From Henningerozyma blattae CBS 6284 (taxonomy: Eukaryota > Ascomycota > Saccharomycetes > Saccharomycetales > Saccharomycetaceae), in NCBI RefSeq assembly GCF_000315915.1, contig NC_020186.1:124001-188000 (forward strand): a stretch of DNA of 64,000 bases, given 5' to 3'. The position numbers were made by a program, and so were the translations under genes. Numbering within the stretch: position 1 is the stretch's first letter; the number at the start of each line of letters is the position of its first letter. The notes below the pieces were generated by a model. That model did no database searches. It saw nothing but the letters and a program-made list of their open reading frames with translations, and was not told the DNA's origin. Positions 18,608 to 30,511 of this stretch are shown here, piece by piece.

Positions 18608-21276
18608 GCATTTATTTTATTTGACATTTGTCTCATAGAAAAAAAATACGTTTGCCAAAAATTTTACAAAGTTTCTTTTTTACATTCAAATTTTCTTTCA
18701 TTATCATTTTCTCATTTATTTTTTTGTCGTCCAAAATCGCAATTCATTTAAATTAATTTTTTTTTTATCTCATCCTCTTCATATTTTTTACAATATCTTT
18801 TTTATTATTACCCCGGCTGGTTACATACACACATCGTATTATTTTTATTATCAGACATTTTTTTAAACTTCAATAGTTTCTCATTTCATTATATTATTAT
18901 CACTATTATTTTTTTCATATTCTTTTGTATCGTATATTTTAACTTTACATCTGTATCTCTTTATCTATTCTAATAAAATATATCTTAACAGTTAAATCAG
19001 TAGAATATACACATTTCTTTAATGCGCAATTAACCTTTAAGGGTATATCAAATTATAAACTGAATTGACTTTTTTACAATAAGACCAATTCTATGACCAA
19101 GAGGTTGTCTGGCACGAACTGATTAAGTTTTAAAAACTTTTTTTTCAAAGAAATTTTACTCTTGAAACATCTATGAATAATATATATGGCCTCTACATCA
19201 ATGTATGACAAGCTCTGCATATTTTGTACTCTAAAATTGCCATTTTGCTGCAGATCATTTCTTCTAAAAATAACCATTGTTCGTTTCATATCAATAACAT
19301 TCTTCATTTGAAACACAAAATATTTATTCAGGTTGGCTTTTAAAATAAAACCCATTATTTACCTTCCTATTTTGAATTATTTCAATTAACGTTTCCTTAT
19401 GCCGATCAATGCCGATCTATATCTTCTTTCGTATAAATTTCCTCCAAAACAGGCCAATCACATAGCACGAATCGAGAATTTACTTATTAGCGGGTTATAT
19501 TCCTGATACGGGATTGTATAGCTCCGAGTTTCTTTTTTTCCCACAGAATGTCTAAGTCTGAGGTAGACCCGTTTTTCCGCTAAACAATGACCAAATTGTG
19601 CCTCTATATTTTGTATATGTGAAAAATTTGCACTTGAGGTATATTCAATGCAAATTCGGATTACGTATTCAGCTGAATGCAAGATCTAAGAACAACCTAG
19701 TGTTGTATATTTATGTCAATATTTGGGTTTTTTTCTTTCTTTTTTCCTTCCAAGTTGTCATTTATTTATTAATTTCATGTAGAAGAGGGAGAGGGGGGAG
19801 AAGCTATTCTGTTTCTATGTCTATTCCGTTCTCAATCAGAAAAATTAAATCACCAAGCTATTAAGAGCTACCAGCTCTCATTTCTGTTTCACCTTATGCT
19901 TTAATTTTTCTTTTTCGAACTATATTCTAGCCATAGATGTCTTCCTTTACTTCGATAAATATATACACTTTCTCCAACAAATTGTTTTGTTGGTAATCTC
20001 TTTTCTTAAGACGGGTTACTGATGTGTCTTGAATAGGGAAGACAAAGCTGAACCCTGTTAAAGGGAATATTTTTAGTTAAGAGGAAGCTGGATGCCGATA
20101 ACTGAAGATTTCTAAAAAGTAATTCCTCTGATAACTTCAAAGACGTAGTTATAAAGCATTGAAATTCCGAAGAATTTGATGACTTCTAAACTAATGACAT
20201 GATGCTAGTGCTAGAAGTTAACAGAAAACTTTATTAATCAAAGTGTTTCTTTATTTATTCATATAAACATACAACACACGAACATTCACCTATATATATG
20301 CATATATACGAATAAGGCTATTTTGTTATTTGATCCCAGTTGCCTAGACCCATTCAGATTCGCGAATTTCGTTGTTAGTGCGGGAATGTACAGGATTTAA
20401 CCCAATATGGATTATAGAAATTGCAGAATGTCAATATTATGAACCGAGAAAAAAAAAATGCTCATAGCTGACTGAAATGGAGCATTACAGAGGACTGTTC
20501 AGCTTTTCAGGCACTACCGTATTAGAACGGATCTTATAAGTTTTCGCAAATACCTAGTTGGATTCATTTTACGTTACCAATAGAAGACACACAGTTAGTG
20601 CTGCACATATGCTTTACAGTCAGTACTAACTATATGTCTTCGAGATAAGCTTCTTCAGTAAAAGAAATATGAAAAAAGAAAAATTCAAAAAATTTTTTCT
20701 AATACCTCTTCGATATTTCTTAGTAGGGATTTCTTAAGCATTTCTCTATTTTTACCTACTTTAGTTGCCAGAACTATAATCCTATGATTCGATTGACATT
20801 ATCTAACTTGGTGCTTTAGAAGTTTACTGTGGAAAGTTCAGTTCTAGAATATTTTGGGAAACCCTTTTCGATATTATATAAGTAAGATTAGCTATTTTCG
20901 ATGCCCTAGTGTTTATAACGTACAATGTCTTGCAATTTACAACCATCTTCCCCATTTGGTGTTTATTATTATTATTATTATTTTTATCATTACTATTAGT
21001 ACTATTATTATTTATAATATATATTAATATTTGTCTCTGAAGAAATTCTCTTTAGACCACAGTTTCCTTCTCTCCAGTTTTAATCATTGAGACACATTAG
21101 CAAGAGATATATACTCCTTATAGAACAAGTTTTATAAACTATTTTTTTTCTATTTTTTTCCCTGGCTAATATTCTGCACGAAACAAAATATTTGAACGCT
21201 TTAATAAAGAAATTTTTTCACTTTTCTATAATTACTTCCTTGCTAACTTCATCTATTTTACTTTCACCAACCAAAT
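18608..21276. other. 2.7-kb AT-rich spacer before the mannosyltransferase cluster
   Basis: No confident gene. Two short minus-strand frames occur, 19074-19355 (93 codons, ATG) and 19458-19682 (74 codons), without recognisable homology; they may be relics or chance. A GC-rich patch at 20,320-20,420 includes the palindrome ATTCGCGAAT. A TTATTA microsatellite lies at about 20,960-21,020. Confidence 0.55.
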
Positions 21277-23412
21277 ATGTCTTCAAATCCTTCTGGGAAA
21301 AAGCCTGATATCATTGATGAAACGAAAAACTCAACAGAAAATGATAATTCAAAACTTGAAACTAAAAATTCTGACCCTTTCTTTAAGAAAAACTTAAAAA
21401 AGTATAAAAATTCAAAATATTATGAAAATTTTGAAAACTCAAAAGATATTTTTTCAGTCAAATATTTAGTAAAATATTTATCCAGGGGTAAAAAATTAAA
21501 TTTAAATTCAAAAATATTGTTCGCCATAATATTACTTCTTTGCTTGATCTTCTCGTTAAGATTTAGTAATTTTGGTGACGGTAATAATAATTCAAAAAAT
21601 CTCACCAATGCAAAAGTGATTGAAAGAAAAAAAGACTTGGGACGGTTAGATCTTACATCAATTGTAAACAAGAGATCTCTCAAAAACTTTCCAATTTCGG
21701 ATGAATTATTGGACGAGGGAAATTATGATACTTATAAATTCACTGGGTATATCAGTAACTTGAATGTTAACAATCTAATTAATAAAAAACAAAACGAAAA
21801 ATCAGATTTTATAGAAAAACATGAAAAGCAGGCAGCTGAAGATTTAGTTTCCATAAATGAATTAGAATTAATCTCCAGTAGTGACTACAATCAAATAGTT
21901 GAATGTGAGGATCTTGAATATACTTCAAGTGTTAAGTATTCAAAAGAACAAACATTTATTGAAGATGATTTAATTGCATTAAGAAAATATTTATTAGCAA
22001 AGGATTTCGATGCTGAAGATAAATTTATTGCAGAACATGTACAACAAGAAAACGAAAAAGATAAGACTGATATTGAAATTGTCAAGAGAAGTTGGTATAG
22101 ATTTGGTTCTTCAAGTGTGTGGATGGAAAGTGAACAATGCTACGTAACAGTAACAAGATTGATGTATTGTAAAGGGGGAAACAAGGCTTACCCTGATATT
22201 TCTCTAATAAGAGCTCAAACATTCGATAAAAATTGGAAAGAAATTAAAGGTAAACGTATTCCTAAGGTTGATGTAAAACTTCCAAAAGATATCGAAAAGC
22301 AAATTGAAGAGCTAGAAAACGAATATGACCTAAACCATAAATCATGTGATAAATATATGAACAGCCCAGCTCAATATGGTGCCTGTGTAGTTGAAAAGAA
22401 TAAAGTAAACTTGGAAAACAAAAAGAGAGCACAAAGTTTAATCGATCAATACTTTGTCACATATCCAACAGTTTATAAATTCCCAATTGTTGCTCATAGA
22501 ATTTACACAGGTCCCGAAGATCCAAGAATTGTGCTAAGAAAATTTGGAAATCAAGAGGAACCAGTCGTTGTTTTCAATATGGATACTATTAAAGATAGAA
22601 AGATGCATGCTTTCCTTCCACACCGTGCATTACATCCATTAGTTGAATTGAACTTTCCAGGAATGAAGGGAATGCAAAAAAACTGGGCGCCATTTTTCTT
22701 AGATTCAGATTTCGATAGCTCTGAATTATCTAGAGGTTATATCCACTTTGTTCATAACTACAACCCACTTGAGATTTTACTATGTTCTTTAAATGACGGT
22801 AATTGTGAAAAAGTCTTCACAAAACAAACTTTAGGTTTGACAGGTAAGAATGAGTATGGGGGAATTAGAGGTGGAACACAGTTTGTCCAACTACCATCTG
22901 TAATTACAAGAATAAATGGTAAGACTATATTAGTTGGGTTTTCAAAATTACATATTAATAATTGTGGTTGTGGGTCTAGATTTTATAGACCAATGCTTAA
23001 TATAATTGTTGAAGAAAAGGGAATATTTCACCAAGAATTAATTGTGCCTTCTATGGATTTCAATATTGAAGTATTAGATTGGTCTACAAAGTCACATACT
23101 TGCAAGTTCTACAATATTCTTTCACCAAACTCTATTGCATTCTGGGACGTAATTAGACAAGATCCACACACTAAGAAATTTGAGGATCTTCTTGTATTTA
23201 CCTTCAGTGAGGCAGATGAAGTATCAAAAGCGATCAATGTTAGAGGTCTCCTTGATTATATTATCAATTTATATAGTGAAAAGGATATTGAAGATAATTT
23301 CGTACCATCTTCTGATACCGACGTGGCTCTAGGAAAGACTTTACAATGTGTTAAATCCAAGGCTGAAAACATCTGTAGAGAATATGGTGAATCACATCCA
23401 GAGGAAGACTAA
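21277..23412 (+). CDS. Beta-mannosyltransferase (BMT/WRY, GT91-type), copy 1
   Basis: 711 codons. It is a type II membrane protein: about 79 charged cytosolic residues, one transmembrane segment (80-96), then a large lumenal domain. Family blocks in order include SSVWMESEQCYVTVTRLMY (about 279-298), RAQTFDKNWKE, TYPTVYKFP, GPEDPRIVLRK, EPVVVFNMD, NWAPFF, GGIRGGTQFVQLP (about 527), CGCGSRFYRP (about 566), YNILSPNSIAFWD and FTFSEADE (about 645). These fit the fungal beta-1,2-mannosyltransferases that cap cell-wall mannan in Candida and Komagataella and act in the Golgi; S. cerevisiae lacks them. It is the first of three tandem copies and closest to copy 3. Donor and linkage are inferred from the family. 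Confidence 0.82.
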   Translation: MSSNPSGKKPDIIDETKNSTENDNSKLETKNSDPFFKKNLKKYKNSKYYENFENSKDIFSVKYLVKYLSRGKKLNLNSKILFAIILLLCLIFSLRFSNFGDGNNNSKNLTNAKVIERKKDLGRLDLTSIVNKRSLKNFPISDELLDEGNYDTYKFTGYISNLNVNNLINKKQNEKSDFIEKHEKQAAEDLVSINELELISSSDYNQIVECEDLEYTSSVKYSKEQTFIEDDLIALRKYLLAKDFDAEDKFIAEHVQQENEKDKTDIEIVKRSWYRFGSSSVWMESEQCYVTVTRLMYCKGGNKAYPDISLIRAQTFDKNWKEIKGKRIPKVDVKLPKDIEKQIEELENEYDLNHKSCDKYMNSPAQYGACVVEKNKVNLENKKRAQSLIDQYFVTYPTVYKFPIVAHRIYTGPEDPRIVLRKFGNQEEPVVVFNMDTIKDRKMHAFLPHRALHPLVELNFPGMKGMQKNWAPFFLDSDFDSSELSRGYIHFVHNYNPLEILLCSLNDGNCEKVFTKQTLGLTGKNEYGGIRGGTQFVQLPSVITRINGKTILVGFSKLHINNCGCGSRFYRPMLNIIVEEKGIFHQELIVPSMDFNIEVLDWSTKSHTCKFYNILSPNSIAFWDVIRQDPHTKKFEDLLVFTFSEADEVSKAINVRGLLDYIINLYSEKDIEDNFVPSSDTDVALGKTLQCVKSKAENICREYGESHPEED

Positions 23413-25161
23413 GGTGAACGTAGGTGATATCTCTATATTATAATTTACATACATGAACATTATTTTACTATTTTATTTACATAACATTTACTAGCATCAT
23501 TGTATATTTAGAATTTTGGAGTTTGAAAGATATAGAAAGAGTATTTTGTAAAATAAACATAACGAGATAAAACGGACTCCACTAAGTTATCATAAACTTT
23601 CGAAGTTAGAAATAATATTTATCTTGTCTGTGAAAAATACTTTGTTTGAAATACTTTTAGCAAACTATTATTTTTGAATGATACAATAAAAGTCTTCAGA
23701 GTATTATAGACTTCTATTATAATTATTTTTTATTGAAAGCTTCAGTTCAACTTTTTTAAATTCAAAACTATCCATAAGTTTATCTTATACTTCTTTTACC
23801 TACATGCCACTTTTAAAATCAAGTAGCCGTATATACGCTACCAGTGAATTCTTTAAAAAATTAACAAGTAACCATGCATGATCAAGTTCTAGAATATGAA
23901 TTTAGCTGAGATGCTAATAATATTACATTTTTGAATATATACTTGAATAACAGTATTTACTCAGCCATAAATAACTTGTAATTATTTTATAACCTGATCA
24001 AACTTATTAATGCAAGACATCTGCAATTTTTAGCATTCTTTTTTCTTCAATTTTTTTTCAACAATCGATTTTTTGGTGATGGGCGTATTTTATTGTTAAA
24101 AGTTAATTCGAGCAATTGGCAGAACTTGCAGCCACCCGCACCATTCTAGTTTCTTCGTGTATGTACTGAAAATGAAAATCTCGGTTTTAAACAGTCTTTA
24201 CCAACAAAACAAGAACTAAGTTCCCGCACACACATTCCTACGGTTGCCCTTTCTTAATGAAGTTATAGGCATGGTTATAATTCAATTTAGACTCTTTTAA
24301 GACACTAACCCTCCTTAACAGGTTTTACATAAGTAATGAAGGAGAAATTTTTACATGTTAGCCATTATGTATGTGTGCCAGTACAAGCCATAGAGTGGTT
24401 TCTAAAAATATATATTTTTCGTTCCTTTCTTAACGGTACGTGTTGCTATGAGAGCAAAATTAAGTTTTTTATTAAATTACTAAAGAATTATTGATGTGTA
24501 AAAGCATTCCAGTAAACTGAATATAATTTCAAAGCGAAAAAAAAATATCGGAACCTACATTTTCATCTCGTAATTTAAGTATGCAATTTATTTCTATATA
24601 TTCTTTTTTTAGTCTCCAAAGTATTTGTTATTTTCCATTTTTTTTGGTTCATTTAATCCTCTAACCACTCATAGGAAACACTTTTCGATAGTTAGCCAAG
24701 AAAAGAATATATATTTGTAAAACATTTGCGTATATTTTCATTGATTTCTATCATAAGTGGTACAATTATTATCCCGACTCCGTAAGCATTAGATACTTAA
24801 ACATTTCCTTCAGGCAATTCACGAAATATGTAAAAAATACTTATTTGCCTATTACATTTTGGGAAACATTTTTATTTTTTTCTGACAGCAAATATTTGGC
24901 AAATGACGAATAATATTTTCAGGACATAAATTATATACTCTTTTCGTACTATATTTCTAATGCCAAAAGCTTTAGTAGTATTGCAACTTATCAAGTTTTT
25001 CGAGGCCTGTAGAATTTTTGGTAGAATGAATGATTGACATACATTCTTGACTCACAATGTTTCTTGAATATATATAAAAAACACTATCTTTTGAAAATAT
25101 ATTTTAAAGTTTTTGTGGGATAGATCATTTTTTTGTTCCAAAAATCTCTCCATATGATAAT
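23413..25161. other. 1.75-kb spacer between mannosyltransferase copies 1 and 2
   Basis: No coding frame is seen. The sequence is AT-rich with a modestly GC-richer patch at about 24,110-24,260 containing a CCACCCGCACC (Rap1-like, imperfect) stretch. A TATATATAA box lies about 90 bp before copy 2. Confidence 0.55.
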
Positions 25162-27186
25162 ATGAGCCTATACGATCCTAATTCTAGACAAAATATTCAA
25201 CCTTTTGAATTGGAAACAGATTCAGAAGCTTCAGATTCAGAATTTGAACTTGATGAATTTTCTATTCTATTTTCTTCCAAACTCTCAGATATAACTAATA
25301 AGTCAAAAAATATCTTGGAGAAATTATGCGAAATATTATCTTTTCAAAATGTTAAATATTTTTGGGGTAAAATTTATATAATATCTTTAGAAACTATTAA
25401 TGTTAAGATAAAAAATTTAATTCTGTTACAAATACTCATAATTGTCTTAATATTTACTCCTCTAAATCTTTCTCAAAATAAGGAAAACGGTTTAATTTTT
25501 TTGAACCAAAGCTCCTTGGATAATGTTCTAATTAAATCAAAAAACCAACTAACAAATATTGATTTAACAAATATTGTAAACCAAAGGTCTATAAGTGATT
25601 TCCCATTATCTAAAGAGCTAATGAAGGATAGTAGCTATGGCACTTACAAATTTTCTGGAATTATTTTTAATCCTAAATCCAGCAATTTATCAATTGAACA
25701 AAATCATAAATCCGATACAAAAGACATAGAATGTAAATATTTAGAATATACATCAGAGATATTCGTTTCAAAAAAATCCATAACGTTGGGAGAAAAATTA
25801 GGTCCTATAAGAAAACATTTGTTATCTCAGGATAAAGACGAAATTGATAAATTTATTGCGAAACAAATTACTAAAAAAGAAGAAAAAGGTCTAAGCAATG
25901 ATGCCATTGCTAAAAAGAATTGGTTTATGTTTGGTTCTTCCAGTGTTTGGATGGAAAGTGAACAATGCTTTTTAACTGTTTCTAGATTAATGTATTCTCC
26001 AGATGGATCAAAAAAAGTTCCAAATATTTCTCTAATTAGAGCACAAACCTTTGACAAAAACTGGAAAGAAATAAAAGGGAAAAGAATTCCAATTTTAGAG
26101 ACTGCAATACCAATCGAGGATCAAACAATATTAAATAATTTAGATTATAATTGCTGTAAAGAGTCAGATCTTAATTATGAAGAATGTTTAAAGAATAAGA
26201 ATACAAGACAAGAATTAATTGATAAATATTACGTCACATATCCAACTGTCTATAAGTTCCCCATGCTTGAGAAAAAAGTTTATATGGGACCGGAAGACCC
26301 AAAAATAATATTGAAAAAAACAGGGAACATAGAAGAGCCTCTAATAGTTTTCAATATGGCTACTACTCATGCAAGAAGAATGCATGTCTTTTCTCCACAT
26401 CGTGAAATAAATCGTATAGTTGAGTTAAATTTCAAAGGTATTCGTGGAATGGAGAAAAATTGGGCGCCTTTCCTTACCAGCAAAGATCTTGAGCCAGTTA
26501 CTGGCTCACGAGGTACTATTCACTTTGTTTATAACTATGAACCATTGGAAATATTAAAATGCTCTTTAGATGATGGTTACTGCGAAAAAGAATATTTTTC
26601 TTCAAAGCACTCAAAACGTAGTAATAAGAGTAACTTTGGACATATTCGTGGCGGCACTCAATTTGTTCAATTACCATCTGCTATTCCAAACTTAAAAGAT
26701 AAACAAATATTTGTTGGTCTTGCGAAAACTCATCTAAATGATTGTGGCTGTGGTTCAAGATTTTACAGGCCGATACTAGATATAATAGTAGAAGAAAAAG
26801 GAACGTACTATCATGAATTGATGGTACCATCTATGGATTTCAATATAAAAGTTTTAAATTGGGACTTGGATTCTGATAAGTGTAAATTCTATAACATTTT
26901 ATCACCTAATTCTATTGCATTTTGGGATATAATTAGACAAGATCCCAAGACCAAAAATTTCGAAGATGTATTGGTTTTTACATTCAGTGAAGCAGATGAA
27001 CTTTCGAAAGTAATTAATATAAAGGGCCTTTTAAATTATATCTTACAGATGTACGCTAAGAATGATATTAGCGAAAGCAAAACAGTTTCAGCTAACAATG
27101 ATATAGAATTACAGAATTCGATGAAGTGTGTTAGAAGTTACTCTCAAAACTCATGTAAGAAGTATGGTGAATTATATGCTCAATGA
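25162..27186 (+). CDS. Beta-mannosyltransferase (BMT/WRY, GT91-type), copy 2
   Basis: 674 codons with the same plan as copy 1. The N-terminus is acidic (DSEASDSEFELDEF), the transmembrane anchor is at about 85-101, and the lumenal domain contains SSVWMESEQCFLTVSRLMY, RAQTFDKNWKEIKGKRIP, TYPTVYKFP, GPEDPKI, NWAPFL, IRGGTQFVQLP, CGCGSRFYRP and FTFSEADE. It is shorter than copies 1 and 3 in the stem (it lacks most of the segment after residue ~175) and in the loop before TYPTVYKFP. It lacks the IAEHVQQENEKDK stretch shared by copies 1 and 3, so it is the most diverged of the three. Frame and conserved blocks are intact, which suggests it is functional. Confidence 0.82.
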   Translation: MSLYDPNSRQNIQPFELETDSEASDSEFELDEFSILFSSKLSDITNKSKNILEKLCEILSFQNVKYFWGKIYIISLETINVKIKNLILLQILIIVLIFTPLNLSQNKENGLIFLNQSSLDNVLIKSKNQLTNIDLTNIVNQRSISDFPLSKELMKDSSYGTYKFSGIIFNPKSSNLSIEQNHKSDTKDIECKYLEYTSEIFVSKKSITLGEKLGPIRKHLLSQDKDEIDKFIAKQITKKEEKGLSNDAIAKKNWFMFGSSSVWMESEQCFLTVSRLMYSPDGSKKVPNISLIRAQTFDKNWKEIKGKRIPILETAIPIEDQTILNNLDYNCCKESDLNYEECLKNKNTRQELIDKYYVTYPTVYKFPMLEKKVYMGPEDPKIILKKTGNIEEPLIVFNMATTHARRMHVFSPHREINRIVELNFKGIRGMEKNWAPFLTSKDLEPVTGSRGTIHFVYNYEPLEILKCSLDDGYCEKEYFSSKHSKRSNKSNFGHIRGGTQFVQLPSAIPNLKDKQIFVGLAKTHLNDCGCGSRFYRPILDIIVEEKGTYYHELMVPSMDFNIKVLNWDLDSDKCKFYNILSPNSIAFWDIIRQDPKTKNFEDVLVFTFSEADELSKVINIKGLLNYILQMYAKNDISESKTVSANNDIELQNSMKCVRSYSQNSCKKYGELYAQ

Positions 27187-28366
27187 AAGAGGCCTCAAAG
27201 TTGGCTTTACATTTTATTTTTTTCACCCTCATCAAAATTTAATAGAATATAGATATAGTTACTAAATAGTAATTTCTTTGATAGAATATTACGTATTCGA
27301 ATTTTAACACAACTCAATGCAAATATCTCCATAATGAAAATATTCGATCCGTAAAAGACCTCATGAATTTTAATTTCTTAAATTTTTTTCGATTATGCTA
27401 ATTTTAGAAACTTTTACAAAAATATTTTCTTTTTTCATTCCTAGATTAATTAACTCTTAGACTGTTGATTTACAATTAATCATCAGATAAACGACATATA
27501 TAAGTTTCATATACAAGGTTTTAACTTCACGATCCTGAGATCTGTGCAGCTTTCTTCTGGAGAGCTAAACGAGGATATTTCCCAATTCGATAGAAGTCCC
27601 TGGCCAGAACTTTGTGGCTAGCCAGAGAATGTGCCCTAAAATATATATTAGGCACTTCAAACAAATGCGGCAGTGGATCATGCATCGGAGTTCATTACGG
27701 AAATGGTTAAATGGAAATAGTTCCCGAAAAATCGTATCACGTATCCCACAAGAAATATTTCTTTGCTAGTTCATTATTTCCTTCGTTATGACAATGGGCA
27801 CTAAGAAAAACAGCCTTGATTACGTATTATATCCAAGATACCAAAGATATCCCATCGGTGAATTGAATACTTTTATTCTCGTTTAGATAGTTCAATTCTT
27901 ACTAGTCAGTTATTCAAAGCAACCATTCTTATCAACAAAAAAATCTCTCACTTTTTTTTTTTTCTAAAGAAAATAATACCATTTTTTCTACAGAGAGATA
28001 AAGTTATATATCTTTGGCCATTAAATTTTACTTAATATTTAGCAATTTATGTATTACTCGAATCCATATAAAGTTGGTTTTTAATTTTTTGCGAGGCATA
28101 AACGAGTTAATCCAGTCCTTGAAGTAAACATTAAGTACTTGCTGTATTATGGTACTGTTTTGATATTGCACGTAGCTAAAAAAAATAGTTCTTCCTAAAA
28201 TACTTTTTTATCTATCGTATTTGTAAGTTAGCTATGATATATAAGATTCCTTCTTTATCTGATCTTTAGTATTGATACTATTTGGATATATTACTTATTA
28301 ATTTAATAGTGTTAAAGTAATTTCTTAGTAGTTTTGAAATATTTTCCTGAAACAAAGAAAAACTCA
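27187..28366. other. 1.2-kb spacer between mannosyltransferase copies 2 and 3
   Basis: No gene is seen. A GC-richer patch at about 27,530-27,660 contains CTGGC/GCCAG and GGCTAGCC palindromes, and a TATATAAG box lies at about 28,238-28,245, some 120 bp before the ATG of copy 3. Confidence 0.55.
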
Positions 28367-30511
28367 ATGCTTATACAAACAGAGTTAGGTATTAAAACTG
28401 AAAATCAAAGTGGAAAAACATTACCTAAAAATGTTAACTCAATAACAAAACCTTCTCGAATCTCATCCTTCTATTCAAACACAAAAATTAAAATAAGAAA
28501 TTACATTGCAAGCAAAAACGTTAATATATCTCGATTTTATGGAGAGTTTAATAATGATAAGATATTTCCATTGAAATATTTTGAAAAATTTTTCAAAACA
28601 GGAAGAAATTTTAATATGAAATTGAAAATTATGGTCACCTCATTAATATTAGCCACAATAATCTGTTCTATTGTAAATTATTCCTTTGAAGGGTTAAAGA
28701 AAAATTCTAGAGGGCAAAAAATTCGATTTAAAACGGAATTAAGTGGCGTAGATCTCATTTCACTAGCAAATAAGAGAGATGTAAGTGCCTTCCCAATCTC
28801 AGAATCAATTTTGAATGATGAAAATTATGAATCTTATCAAGTTAAAGGCTATATCACTAATCTAAAACTAGAAGGATTAATTTCTAAAAAGAATTCTGAA
28901 GCACCACAGAAGCAAGATACAAAGGGAAAATTGGTTACAGTAAAAGATTTGGAATTATTATCAAGTAAAGATTACAAAGATTTAGTCGAGTGTGATGATC
29001 TTGAATATGAAGCAAAAATATTTTATTCAAAAGAACAAAAAATGATAAAAGATGACTTAATTGGTGTAAGGAAATATTTATTATCAAAAGATTTTGATGT
29101 GGAGGATAGATTTATTGCAGAACATGTACAACAAGAAAACGAAAAAGATAAGAGTGATTATGAAATTGTAAAAAAAAGTTGGTTTAGATTTGGATCTTCA
29201 AGTGTATGGATGGAAAGTGAACAATGCTATATAACTGTGACAAGATTAATGTATTCGTCCCATGGTTCTAAAGCTGGCCCTGATATCTCACTTATAAGAG
29301 CTCAGGCTTTTGATAGAAATTGGGAAGAAATTAAAGATAAAAGAATTCCAAAACACGATATCCAAATTCCACAAAACATTGACTTAGAAATTGAGAAACT
29401 TGAAAGTGATTACAGTTTAACAAAGGATACATGCAAAATATTTATATATGACCCAACTAAATATGACACTTGTATTGCTGAAAAAAATAAGATTTATTTT
29501 GAAAATAAAAGACGAATGCAAAACATTATCGATCAATATTTTGTAACATACCCAACAGTATATAAATTTCCAATGTTAGAGAAAACACAATTTGCTGGTT
29601 CAGAAGATCCAAGAATTGTTTTAAGAAAATTTCACAATCAAGAAGAACCAGTTGTAGTATTTAATATGGATACAAAACAAAATAGGAAGATGCATGCTTT
29701 GTTTCCACATCGAAAATTAAATCCTCTTTTAGAATTAAACTTCGAAGGCATGAACCACATGGAAAAAAATTGGGCACCATTTTTCACTGATTCTGATATA
29801 AATACCTCAATGTTTTCTCGAGGGTCAATTCATTTTATGTATCACTATACTCCGTTAGAGATTGTTAAATGCTCATTAGATGATGGTATTTGTGAGAAAA
29901 TATTTACAAAACAGACTTTAGGTTTGACAAAAAAAAATCACTTTGGTGGTATTCGTGGTGGTACACAATTTGTACAATTACCTTCAATAATACCTAGAAT
30001 TCATGGCAAACAAATCTTTGTGGGGTTTTCAAAATTGCATATTGATGATTGTGGTTGTGGTAGTAAATTTTACAGGCCAATGCTAGATGTTATTATAGAA
30101 GAAGATGGCATATACCATCAAGAGTTGATAGTACCCTCACTAGATTTTAATATTGAAGTTTTAGATTGGTCGACAAAGTCACATACTTGCAATTTCTACA
30201 ATATTCTTTCACCAAACTCTATTGCATTCTGGGATGTAATAAAACAGGATCCCAAGACCAAGAAATTCGAGGATCTATTAGTTTTTACCTTTAGCGAGGC
30301 TGATGAAGTGTCAAAAGTGATCAATATTAAGGGTTTATTAGAGTATATTTTAAATTTATATTCTACAAAGCAAATTGAGGAAAATTTTATTCCCTCATTT
30401 AATAGTGATACAATTTTGGGTGAAACATTACAATGCGTTAAATCTAATGCAGAGCAAATATGTAAAAATTATGGATTGATACATAAAGCAGAAGTAACGT
30501 TTGAAAAATAG
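28367..30511 (+). CDS. Beta-mannosyltransferase (BMT/WRY, GT91-type), copy 3
   Basis: 714 codons from the first ATG at 28367; the frame is open 11 codons further upstream but only from a TTG. The transmembrane anchor lies at about 86-103. The lumenal domain has all the family blocks, including SSVWMESEQCYITVTRLMY, RAQAFDRNWEEI, TYPTVYKFP, GSEDPRIVLRK (Ser where copies 1 and 2 have Pro), NWAPFF, IRGGTQFVQLP, CGCGSKFYRP and FTFSEADE. Long near-identical stretches shared with copy 1 (such as DFDVEDRFIAEHVQQENEKD and EVLDWSTKSHTC) show that these two share a more recent duplication or gene conversion. The gene probably acts in the Golgi on mannan. Confidence 0.82.
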   Translation: MLIQTELGIKTENQSGKTLPKNVNSITKPSRISSFYSNTKIKIRNYIASKNVNISRFYGEFNNDKIFPLKYFEKFFKTGRNFNMKLKIMVTSLILATIICSIVNYSFEGLKKNSRGQKIRFKTELSGVDLISLANKRDVSAFPISESILNDENYESYQVKGYITNLKLEGLISKKNSEAPQKQDTKGKLVTVKDLELLSSKDYKDLVECDDLEYEAKIFYSKEQKMIKDDLIGVRKYLLSKDFDVEDRFIAEHVQQENEKDKSDYEIVKKSWFRFGSSSVWMESEQCYITVTRLMYSSHGSKAGPDISLIRAQAFDRNWEEIKDKRIPKHDIQIPQNIDLEIEKLESDYSLTKDTCKIFIYDPTKYDTCIAEKNKIYFENKRRMQNIIDQYFVTYPTVYKFPMLEKTQFAGSEDPRIVLRKFHNQEEPVVVFNMDTKQNRKMHALFPHRKLNPLLELNFEGMNHMEKNWAPFFTDSDINTSMFSRGSIHFMYHYTPLEIVKCSLDDGICEKIFTKQTLGLTKKNHFGGIRGGTQFVQLPSIIPRIHGKQIFVGFSKLHIDDCGCGSKFYRPMLDVIIEEDGIYHQELIVPSLDFNIEVLDWSTKSHTCNFYNILSPNSIAFWDVIKQDPKTKKFEDLLVFTFSEADEVSKVINIKGLLEYILNLYSTKQIEENFIPSFNSDTILGETLQCVKSNAEQICKNYGLIHKAEVTFEK

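Noticed and set aside
19501..19516. CCTGATACGGGA at 19.5 kb and again at 44.17 kb as a dispersed element
   Set aside because: The match is only about 12 bp with unrelated flanks; too short to call a repeat.
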